Origin: Verrucomicrobia bacterium IMCC26134
GTDB taxonomy: Bacteria > Verrucomicrobiota > Verrucomicrobiia > Opitutales > Opitutaceae
Direction of reading: 5' to 3'
DNA length: 64,000 nt
Assembly: GCA_000972765.1 (NCBI GenBank)
Contig: CP011265.1
Span: 868,001-932,000 of the forward strand
Below are positions 51,926 through 60,200 of this stretch, piece after piece (the stretch's first letter is position 1; every line of letters starts with the position of its first letter). The notes below the pieces were generated by a model. It was not told where the DNA came from and searched no databases. It saw nothing but the letters and a program-made list of their open reading frames with translations. A program made the position numbers and the translations under genes.

Positions 51926-53508
51926 TCGCCAGATCCCCGGCTTTCCTCTTCCGGATCCACCACTCCGCCGCCTTGGGCCGGCACGCGGTCGCCACCGCTG
52001 CGCTGGTGGGAAAGCCGCCCGGCACCGTCCTGCTGAGGGAAACCGGCTACAGCTGGATTCCCACCGAGTCGGAGCGCGATTCAGTCTGTCACACCTGCAC
52101 GCTCGACCTCGCCGCGGCCAAGCCCTCCCGCTCGGGACGGATGAGCTGTCAGGCCTGCGACGGGCAAACCCATTACTGCTCGGCGAAGTGTCGCGATGAC
52201 CACGCCCCCCTGCACCAGTCCATTTGCTCGCTCCTCCGCGACGCGCCGGCACTTGCCCTTAGCCATGACTGTCCGCCGGAGTTGGTGCGTGCCCTTCTCG
52301 CGCTCGTCGCGAAGCGTGCGACCGGGTTTCGCTCCAGCGCGGAGTCGCCGGAGCGCGAAACGCTCCCTGCCGATCCGCTCGCCTTCGAGGGTGGCCCCGC
52401 GGCCTTTGCCCAGATGCTCGGACATGCCGGCGCCCTGGACACCGCCGCGCAGCGCTCCTTGCGTGCGCTGGCGGCTTCCCTTTGCAGCAGACTGCCGGAG
52501 GAGCTGCGCCCTCCGCTCGATCTCTTCCTCACCTGGGCCGCGCAGATCAATTCCAACTCGCACGGCCTCAACCGTGCGAACTCCGTTAACGAATGCCTGG
52601 GCTTCGGCCTTTTTCCGCTCGGCTCCCTTTTTAACCACTCCTGCCTGCCCAACTGCACTTACGTCAACGAGGGGGCGCACTTGGTCTTCCGCCTCCTGCG
52701 TCCGGCGCGCGAGGGCGAGGAGCTTTGCGTCAACTACACCCAACTCTACGCCGCGCGCGATGAGCGGCGGACGGAATTGCTGGCGAGCAAGTCGTTCGAA
52801 TGCCGTTGCCGGCGTTGCACCCGGACCCCTGCGGGCGAGGAGGAAATGCGCCTCATCGCTGCCGACCGTTTTGTGTCGGCGGTGCGCTGCGACCAGACGG
52901 AGGGCTGTCCCGGCCTGCTGCACGAATGCGAGGTGCTTGCCGATCGGGTGGGGGATCGCGCCGCCCGCTGGGAGTGCTCGGCCTGCCACGCGCGCAGCAC
53001 TTACGGCCACATCCTTGATGCCCACCTCGCGCCGTTGCGCGAGCGCTTGCGGCAAGCGATGCTCCTCTATTCGCAGGGCTTGGCGGGAGGTGCGGCGGCT
53101 GCGCTGCGCGATACCTTTGCGTCGCTGTTGCAGACGGCGCTCGACCGCCTGCACCCCGCGCACGCCCTGGTCTTCAACTGCTATCTCCCGCTCATCAACT
53201 GTTGCTCGGCGCTGAAGGACTATCCCGCCAAGGAAACCTACGCGCGCGCCTTGGTCGGCATCGCCAGCGCGACCCTGCCCGACTACCCGCCCCTGGCCAA
53301 TTATCTGGAAGCCTTCGCCCAGTCGCTCAACGAACGCAGCCAGACCACGCCCGCCCTGCCGCGAGACGCTCGCAAACACTCCGCCGCCGAGGCAGCCGAA
53401 GCGCTCCAACGGGCGCTGCGCATCTACCAGGTCTGCTATGGCCCGACCCACCCCCACACGATCCAGACCCGGGATAAACTGCGCCGGGCGCAGGCGGACA
53501 ACAGGTAG
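51823..53508 (+). CDS. SMYD-type SET/MYND protein lysine methyltransferase homologue
   Basis: A 561-residue protein with the full eukaryotic SMYD layout and no signal peptide. The MYND zinc finger lies at 89-135 (Cys 89, 92, 109, 112, 119, 123; His 127/131; Cys 135) inside a split SET domain. The SET core has FPLGSLFNHSCLPNC (264-278, SAM/substrate site) and EGEELCVNYT (297-306, catalytic Tyr). A post-SET CxCx2C (327-332) is followed by a Cys cluster (356, 362, 385, 388). A helical TPR-like C-terminus (about 400-561) ends RIYQVCYGPTHPHTIQTRDK. SMYDs methylate lysines of histones and other proteins using SAM. A likely eukaryotic acquisition. It follows the ubiquitin genes on the same strand. 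Confidence 0.93.
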   Translation: MAFSLIHPLRESLARVFQPRAKGGPPGDDVLTARVARSPAFLFRIHHSAALGRHAVATAALVGKPPGTVLLRETGYSWIPTESERDSVCHTCTLDLAAAKPSRSGRMSCQACDGQTHYCSAKCRDDHAPLHQSICSLLRDAPALALSHDCPPELVRALLALVAKRATGFRSSAESPERETLPADPLAFEGGPAAFAQMLGHAGALDTAAQRSLRALAASLCSRLPEELRPPLDLFLTWAAQINSNSHGLNRANSVNECLGFGLFPLGSLFNHSCLPNCTYVNEGAHLVFRLLRPAREGEELCVNYTQLYAARDERRTELLASKSFECRCRRCTRTPAGEEEMRLIAADRFVSAVRCDQTEGCPGLLHECEVLADRVGDRAARWECSACHARSTYGHILDAHLAPLRERLRQAMLLYSQGLAGGAAAALRDTFASLLQTALDRLHPAHALVFNCYLPLINCCSALKDYPAKETYARALVGIASATLPDYPPLANYLEAFAQSLNERSQTTPALPRDARKHSAAEAAEALQRALRIYQVCYGPTHPHTIQTRDKLRRAQADNR

Positions 53509-53605
53509 GCCGCGCCGCGCCGATTCGGTTGCGATTCCCTGTTTATGATCGCGGCGGGCCCAGCGGTCCCGCCTCACCCTCAGTCTAAATGCTCTCGGGG
53601 ATTGG
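53509..53605. repeat. GC hairpin repeat between SET and TraX-like genes
   Basis: The hairpin GGCGGG-CCCAGCGGT-CCCGCC at 53553-53573 recurs with four changes over 25 nt at 57092-57116. It may act as a transcription end for the two convergent genes, though no T tract follows. Confidence 0.45.
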
Positions 53606-54352
53606 CTAAGACCCCGCGCCAGCCAGCACCTTCAGCAGGGCGTAAAGGAGGAGCAAATGCACCGGGTAAAAGACGTAGAAAAGGGCGCGGCAGTCCCGCC
53701 CCCGCCGGCCATTGTAGCGGGCTAGAAGCGGGAGCGCCAAGAGGCAGCCGAGATTGATGAAGTTGATCAACTGGTAGCCCGGCTCCCCGGTCCGCGCGCT
53801 CACCACCGCAAAAAGACCGGCATTGGCCAGCAGGAGCCCGCTCAGGGCCGCGACCGTCCAGCCGAAGCGCCCGCGCGTGACATGGAACACGAAGACCATA
53901 AAAACCCCGAGGTGCCACCAGTCCAGGGTGACATAAAAACCAGCGACCCCCACCGCCAGCACAAGCGCCGCCGTGAGCCAGCGCGACCGGATGCGCTGCA
54001 CCGCCCAGAGCAAGCACAGGCCAACCAGCAGGTCGAAAAACACATTGAGCCCGTGCGGGAAAACCAGCCGATACACCGGCTGGGCCAGCACCGCAAAAAC
54101 CAGCAAGCGCAGCAGGTAACGCCCGAGGTGGCGCGTGTGGTGATAGCCCTCGACCAGAAGAAAGGCGACGATCGGCATGGCTAGCCGGCCCACCAGTCGC
54201 AGCCAGAGCGCCTCAGGGTAAATCAGAGTGCCGATGTGGTCCACCGTCATCGCGGCGATGACGATCAGTTTGAGGCCAAACGCGTCGATCCGCAGGCCGG
54301 TTTGCTCCGGCCCGACCGCCGCCTTGGCGCCATATTTCGACTGATTCCTCAT
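53606..54352 (-). CDS. TraX-family multi-pass membrane protein
   Basis: About 248 residues with seven or eight transmembrane helices. The TraX-like opening LKLIVIAAMTVDHIGTLIYP and the MPIVAFLLVEGYHHTRH segment are family hallmarks. TraX acetylates pilin in F plasmids; chromosomal relatives are of unknown role. The ATG at 54352 is chosen over one at 54403, which would add a hydrophilic N-terminus. No conjugation genes are nearby. Confidence 0.82.
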   Translation of the reverse strand: MRNQSKYGAKAAVGPEQTGLRIDAFGLKLIVIAAMTVDHIGTLIYPEALWLRLVGRLAMPIVAFLLVEGYHHTRHLGRYLLRLLVFAVLAQPVYRLVFPHGLNVFFDLLVGLCLLWAVQRIRSRWLTAALVLAVGVAGFYVTLDWWHLGVFMVFVFHVTRGRFGWTVAALSGLLLANAGLFAVVSARTGEPGYQLINFINLGCLLALPLLARYNGRRGRDCRALFYVFYPVHLLLLYALLKVLAGAGS

Positions 54353-54431
54353 TTTTTCATTCCCGTATTTGCCCACCCAACCCGAGCCATCGTATCGAGC
54401 CATACCAACGTCGCGTATAATCTAGACTTCA

Positions 54432-54523
54432 TTAACGCAAAGTCGCCAAGACACAAAGGGCGCAACGACCTGACAAGGAAATGAATCTTTGCGTATCTCC
54501 GCGCCTCTGCGTCTTTGCGTTAA
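54432..54523. repeat. Inverted repeat with TTAACGCAAAG arms
   Basis: The ends TTAACGCAAAG (54432-54442) and CTTTGCGTTAA (54513-54523) are perfect inverted copies. Inside, further AAGACACAAAGGGCGC and GCGCCTCTGCGTCTTTG blocks pair imperfectly. A family of such AAAGACGCAGAG repeats is known to me from many bacterial genomes; a partial relative occurs at 57003-57034. Confidence 0.7.
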
Positions 54524-54549
54524 AGCCTGAAAGTTAAGGGCGATTGGTA

Positions 54550-56880
54550 TCACTCATACTTTAACTGCGCGGTGGCGGTGCAGGCTTTGTCTGCCGCCAC
54601 CCGCAACCACCGGGCCTGCCAGTCCTCGGGAAAGGTTGCCGTCCATGTCTGGCCGGGCAACACCGTGACGGTCTGGAACGCCACCCACTGGCCGGTGCCG
54701 GTGACGTCGCCCTCGATCTCGAAGTGCACGGGCTCACGCTGGTCATGTCCGAGCGACAACGTGCGTTGGTCGTAACCCCACATCAAATACGGATCACTCT
54801 TCTCCGCCGCGCCGACCTTTGTCTGGTTCCAGGGGCCGCCTTCGCCGCGCGGTTTGCCGAGTTTCCAGAGGTCGTCGAGGGCTCCGGCCCAGAGCGCGGC
54901 CTTGCCGTCGGCGCTGCGGATGACGTGCCCGCCTGCCGGTGTATCCGGCTTGATCCCACTCAGGAGAAACAGGCCGCGGTAGCTGCCGAAATCCGACACC
55001 CGCAAGGGGTGCGAGCAGATGGGACGGATCTTGGCGAAGCCGTCGGCATTTTCGGCCGGCAGCTCGAAAAACGTTCCGCAGGCACTGAGCAGATCGCGCT
55101 CGGTGGCGACCTCGCGACAGATGCGCAGTTCGCCCGCGGTGGTGGCGGGGTCGAGCGCCCGGTTCGCGCGCGGAAGACGCCAGCGGCGGCCACGGTCATC
55201 CACGACGAGCACACTGGCGGCGTCGAGGGTGATGACGTTTTTCGGGATGGCGACCAGCGTGCGGACCGCCGCCTCCGCCTTCGCGTCTTCGACGCGGACC
55301 AGGTTCAACTCCGCGCCCATCTCGTAGTAGCCTTCGCTGGTCGCATACCCGAGAGTGCCTTTATCTCCGCCCAAGGGACGGAAGATGCCCTGCCGCGAGG
55401 TCTCATCGTCCGCCCGCGCCATCGCGTCGAAAATGCCGTCCGGTTCGCGGCCGCGCGGATCGCCGTTGGAGAGGGTGATGACCACGCTCAGGTCCTTGCA
55501 GTCCTGGTTGGCCGTCACCCGGAGCCAGTCCCCGTCGCGAGTGCAGGTGATGGCGGCGGGGGTGGCGGGATCGGCCCCGATTGCGTGCACGCGGTGGTGC
55601 TTCCAGCCGGCGACGAGGAAGCGGTCCGAGACTTCGCCCGCCTTGACGCGGTCGTGTAGCCAGACCGCCCCGCTCGCGTAGGCGGGGCCGAGCCGGTCGG
55701 GGGTTTCCGGGCTGGTGAACCACAGGTTGGATTGCGACTGGCCGACGCCATCGATGCCGCCCTTCACCTTGCGGGTGTTGAGGAACTCCGATCGGGCGGA
55801 GTCGTCGCAGCCAAAGACCAGGCGGTCCTGCCAGCGGCAAAAATCCCCTACCACCTTGAGGTAGGCGCTGCGCGGCCGCAGCCCGCTCGGGTTCGCCGCG
55901 GAGAAGGTTTTGGGGAAGTGCCAGAACGCGCCGTGCATGGTCATGAGCAAAGCCTCCTCGCCGACGTCGCGAATCCGCGGCCACTCGGTGTTCCAGCCAT
56001 GGGCGCCATCGTAGCTATGACTGACCTTCGGCAGCCGGAACGACTGCCACTGGCCGCCGTCGAGCACCATCAGGATGAGAGATTTTGCATCCCAGCCGAT
56101 ACTCCAGAGCGGAGCTTCGGGCGCACTGCCTTCGATGCCGCCCGGGCCGGTGACTTCGGTGAACTGGTTTCGGCGCACGAGTTGCCAGTCGCCGGCGCCC
56201 TTCCACTCGCCGAGTGCGCCACTTGGTGTCGTGGGATCGGTGAGCACGCGCTTATCCCGATCCCCGTTGTTGGCATAAACCAGCCGCCCCTGGCCCGCAT
56301 ACAGGCCCTTGCCGTGGTAGCCGGGGAGCTGGGAGTCGAGGTTGGCGATCGGAGTTTCGACCACGAAGTTTTTCCGCAGGGCATTCCCGTCGCGAATCAG
56401 TGACGTGACGGCCAACGATTTTACGTCCACCTCGTAGAGCCCCTCCTCCATCGTGGCGTAGTAGATTTTGCCCGCGGGATCGCTCAAGTGCCGGGCATTG
56501 CCGGTCAGGCGTCCCGGCATGCGGGTTGGCGGGATCACCCGGACAGTTCGCCTGGCATCGATCGCATAGGGCCCGATGAACAGCTGCTCCGATTCGGGAT
56601 GGATCATGCGGTTCGCCGGGGTGCCGCCTACGCTTTCAGGGCGTATGATCTGCCTAAGCTGCGGCGTGATCTCGTAGAGCTTATCACTCGACCCAAAGGG
56701 CATGTGCGGCCCGTAGGTGATCACCCAAAGCCGGTCCGCCCAAGGCACCACCGCACCTGTGCCGCACTCCCCTTCAGCGTTGAACATCGCGAGACTCGGG
56801 TAGATGCCGCTGATTTCCCGTGGTTCTTTCTCGGGGGCGGCTACAGTCAAAACCGAGAGTGCGAGAAGGGGCCTGATCAT
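54550..56880 (-). CDS. Large secreted protein of unknown function
   Basis: A 776-residue protein with a probable signal peptide (MIRPLLALSVLTVAAP). The sequence is strand-rich with repeated short motifs (GTGAVVPWADRLWVITYGPH, GKIYYATMEEGLYEVDV, GQGRLVYANNGDRD, GRLVFGCDDSAR-like), which suggests a beta-propeller sensor or catalytic fold. No catalytic motif was recognised. The C-terminal 120 residues form a separate beta domain (VHFEIEGDVTGTGQWVAF). It lies on the minus strand between two repeat-bearing gaps. Confidence 0.7.
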   Translation of the reverse strand: MIRPLLALSVLTVAAPEKEPREISGIYPSLAMFNAEGECGTGAVVPWADRLWVITYGPHMPFGSSDKLYEITPQLRQIIRPESVGGTPANRMIHPESEQLFIGPYAIDARRTVRVIPPTRMPGRLTGNARHLSDPAGKIYYATMEEGLYEVDVKSLAVTSLIRDGNALRKNFVVETPIANLDSQLPGYHGKGLYAGQGRLVYANNGDRDKRVLTDPTTPSGALGEWKGAGDWQLVRRNQFTEVTGPGGIEGSAPEAPLWSIGWDAKSLILMVLDGGQWQSFRLPKVSHSYDGAHGWNTEWPRIRDVGEEALLMTMHGAFWHFPKTFSAANPSGLRPRSAYLKVVGDFCRWQDRLVFGCDDSARSEFLNTRKVKGGIDGVGQSQSNLWFTSPETPDRLGPAYASGAVWLHDRVKAGEVSDRFLVAGWKHHRVHAIGADPATPAAITCTRDGDWLRVTANQDCKDLSVVITLSNGDPRGREPDGIFDAMARADDETSRQGIFRPLGGDKGTLGYATSEGYYEMGAELNLVRVEDAKAEAAVRTLVAIPKNVITLDAASVLVVDDRGRRWRLPRANRALDPATTAGELRICREVATERDLLSACGTFFELPAENADGFAKIRPICSHPLRVSDFGSYRGLFLLSGIKPDTPAGGHVIRSADGKAALWAGALDDLWKLGKPRGEGGPWNQTKVGAAEKSDPYLMWGYDQRTLSLGHDQREPVHFEIEGDVTGTGQWVAFQTVTVLPGQTWTATFPEDWQARWLRVAADKACTATAQLKYE

Positions 56881-57209
56881 GCCATAAATCTGAGTGCGGT
56901 TTACTCCGCACTGGCAACCCGAACTCGTATGCGCCGAAGCTCGGGCGCGGTTGAACTTGCGCCCCGGCCACGATCAGCAGCGGAAACGCCGACGGATTTT
57001 TTGCCGCGAAAGAACGCAGGGAACGCAAAGAACGACCGCCTTGTGGCAGGAGCCCGCCGCGAAATACCTCTTTAGAACGCATCCAACCCCGGCGCGCCCA
57101 GCGGTCACGCCCCACCTATTCGCCGAGGGCATGAAAAAGCCCGCCCCAAAGAGGGGCGGGCTGGGGAACTCGCGCAGGGTCGCCGGAGGCGTGCTCGACG
57201 TGGAGGGAT
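56881..57209. repeat. 330-bp gap with dispersed repeats
   Basis: No gene was recognised. The gap holds GCCGCGAAAGAACGCAGG with GAACGCAAAGAA (57003-57034), related to the inverted repeat at 54432, and a GC repeat (57092-57116) shared with 53554-53578. A terminator lies at 57131-57162. Confidence 0.55.
57131..57162 (-). terminator. Rho-independent terminator after the giant repeat protein
   Basis: A 10-bp perfect stem AGCCCGCCCC / GGGGCGGGCT with a 5-nt loop. On the minus strand it is followed by TTTTT, so it ends the giant gene transcribed leftward. Confidence 0.9.
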
Positions 57210-60200
57210 TTACTGCGTGGTGACGCGCAGGCGCAGGAACTTCTTGGGTCCGTCCAGGGGCACGCGGAAGGTGTGCACGGGAGCGATGCCGGTGTCGGTC
57301 ACGGGCTGCCAGTCGTTGCCCAGCGTCGCGCTCCACTCGGCGCCGTAGGTGAGGCCGCTGACTCCGCTTGGCTGGGTGAACTCGTAGCTCAGTGAGCCCC
57401 CGCTGGCGGTGGCCTGCGGGAGCTGGCTGCTCCGCACCGTGGCGGGATCCTGGGCCGGGCCGAAGAAGGCATAGACCAGCAGGTTCGGGACGCCGGTGTG
57501 GTAGGGGTCAGCCGCGTCGGCGGCGGTGCCGGTGTTGGTGGCGGTGGGGCCAAACTTGGTTTGGCGCCAGCTCTCGAGGGCGGAGAGCGGGGCGGCTTCG
57601 TAGGTGAAGGTCGCCGCGTCAGTGGAACTGCCTCCCGGCGTCGTGACCACCACATTGACTGCACCGGCAGCATGGGCCGGGCTGGTCACGGTGATGCCGG
57701 TGCCCGTGACGGAGACGATGGTCGCGGCGGTGCCGCCGAAGGTGACCGAGCTGGCGCCGAGGAAGTTGATACCATAGATCGTCACGCTAGTGCCGCCGGT
57801 GGTGGGGCCGGTCGCTGGCGAGAGGACATCTACCACAGGGGCGGGCGGGGCTTCGTAGGTGAAGGTCACCGCGTTGATGGAACTGCCTCCCGGCGTCGTG
57901 ACCACCACATTGACCGCACCGGCAGTATGGGCCGGGCTGGTCACGCTGATGCCGGTGTCCGCGACGGAGACGATCGTCGCTTCGGTGCCGCCGAAGGTGA
58001 CCGAGCTGGCGCCGAGGAAGTTGATTCCGTAGATCGTCACGCTAGTGCCGCCGGTGGTCAGGCCGGTCGCTGGCGAGAGGACATCAACCTCAGGGGCGGG
58101 ATTGGGCAGGAAGTTTGCCGTCACGCTCAGGTCTCCCGGATTCCAGGAGTCGGTGCGCGGGTTATCGGTGGAGCCGTCGCTCCAATCCACGAAGTGGTAG
58201 CCGGCGCTGGCCACCGCGGTGACCTCCGTGCCGGGATCAAAGAAACGGATCGTTTGTGAGGTGGTTCCGGTCAGCGTGCCGTTTGATCCGGCTGTGTAGG
58301 TCGCGATGCGAGGAATGTCTGCGAAGGCCAACAGAAGGTTACCGTAAGCCGCGTCGACAGAGGCGACGTTAGGGAAAATCGGAACGGGGACGTTGCTCTG
58401 AGCCCCACGATCGAGCTCGCCCCAAAAGGCGAGAAGGGAGCCGTTGCCGCCCAAGTAAAGTGCCACACTGCTAGCGAACCCCGCATCGAGGGAGACGACG
58501 GTCTGGCCCGCGAGCTCCCCGCTCTGGTCCACCAGCACCGGGACGGCGCTCTGGGTGGTGGAACCGTCGCCGAGCTGGCCAACGCTGTTAGCGCCCCAGG
58601 CGGCGAGGGTGCCGTCCGAGCAAAGCACCACATTGTGACCACCACCCGCAGCGAGGGAGACGATGGTCTTGCCCGCGAGCACCCCGCTCTGGTCCACCAG
58701 CACCGGGACGGCGCTCTGGGTGGTGGAACCGTCGCCGAGCTGGCCAACCTGGTTATCGCCCCAGGCGGCGACGGTGCCGTCTGAGCAGAGCATCACAAAG
58801 TGCTGAAAACCCGCGGCGATGGAGACGACGGTCTTGCCCGCGAGCACGCCGCTCTGGTCCAGCAGGAACGGGTCGGAGCCAACCGGCCACAAGGCGACGG
58901 TGCCGTCCGAGCAGAGCACAAGATTAAAAGCCTCCTCAGCAAGGAAACTCGTAGCAAGAGAGACGACGGTCTTGCCCGTAAGCACCCCACTTTGGTCCAG
59001 CAGCAGCACCGGGGCGGTGTCATAGGTGGGGATGGTGGTGGAATCACCGTCGAAGGCAAAGCCATAGTCGTTAAGGCCCCAAGTGGCGACGGTGCCGTCA
59101 GAGCAGCGCACCACATTGTGATATAAACCCGCAGTGAGGGAGACGATGGTCTTGCCCGCGAGCACGCCGCTCCGGTCCACCAGCACCGGGACGGCTTTAT
59201 CGGCGATGACGGCGCTATCGGTGATGGAACCGTCGCCGAGCTGGCCAAACTGGTTACTGCCCCAGGCGGCGAGGGTGCCGTCCGAGCAAAGCACCACATT
59301 GTGACCACCACCCGCAGCGAGGGAGACGATGGTCTTGCCCGCGAGCACCCCGCTCTGGTCTACCTTCACTGGGGCCGTAGCGGTAGAGGAACCGAAGAAG
59401 TTCTGCATAAACGAACGTAGAATGGTATCGCGCGCGATCAGGACGAGGTCGTTGCCATCGCCGCCGTAATACCAGGCAACGTAGTGGTAGGTGCGGCCGC
59501 CGAAAGTGAGATCCACCGGCGCCCCGTTGGCCAGATTATCAAAGGTGCCTTGGATGAAGCCCGGGCTGGTGTTGTTCACCACCATCAGGCGGGTTCCGGA
59601 GTAGGGCGCGTAGTTCAGGATGAAGTTCACCGTGCGGCCGGAGACGTTGAGGCCCGCCGCAGTCAGCGGAACTTCAGTGCCGGTGGCGTAGGTGAAGGTG
59701 TTGACGGCGCTGAGGGTAGTGAGGGCGAAGTTGGCGGTGACGCTCTTGGATGCCGTCACGTTGGTATCGGTGCGCGGGTTGGCGGTGGAGCCGTCGCTCC
59801 AATCCACGAAATGAAAGTTGGTGGCCGGGACGGCGGCGACGGCGGAGCCCCTGTCACCGAATTCGACAAGCTGCGGGGTGGTCCCGGTGAGCGAGCCGTT
59901 GGCGCCTGCCGTGTAGGTGAGGGTGTAGGTGTTGATCGCGAAGTTGGCGGTGACGCTCAGGTCGGCCGTGACGTTGGTGTCGGTGCGGGGATTGGCGGTG
60001 GAGCCCTCGCTCCAGTCCACGAAGTGGTAGCCGGTGGCCGGGACGGCGGTGACCGCGGAGCCGCTGGTGCCGTGGGTGACCGTCTGTGGCCTGATGCCGG
60101 TGAGCGAGCCGTTGGCGCCTGCGGCGTAGGCTAAGGTGTAGCCACCGGTGGCGAAGTTGGCGGTAACGCTCACGTTGGCCGTCACGGGTGTGTCGGTGCG

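Noticed and set aside
49829-53508. Eukaryotic contamination or chimeric assembly as the source of ubiquitin and SET genes.
   Set aside because: The ubiquitin domain is fused to a bacterial signal peptide and Ig-like tail, there are no introns, and host-like genes flank both sides. A read-level check would settle it.
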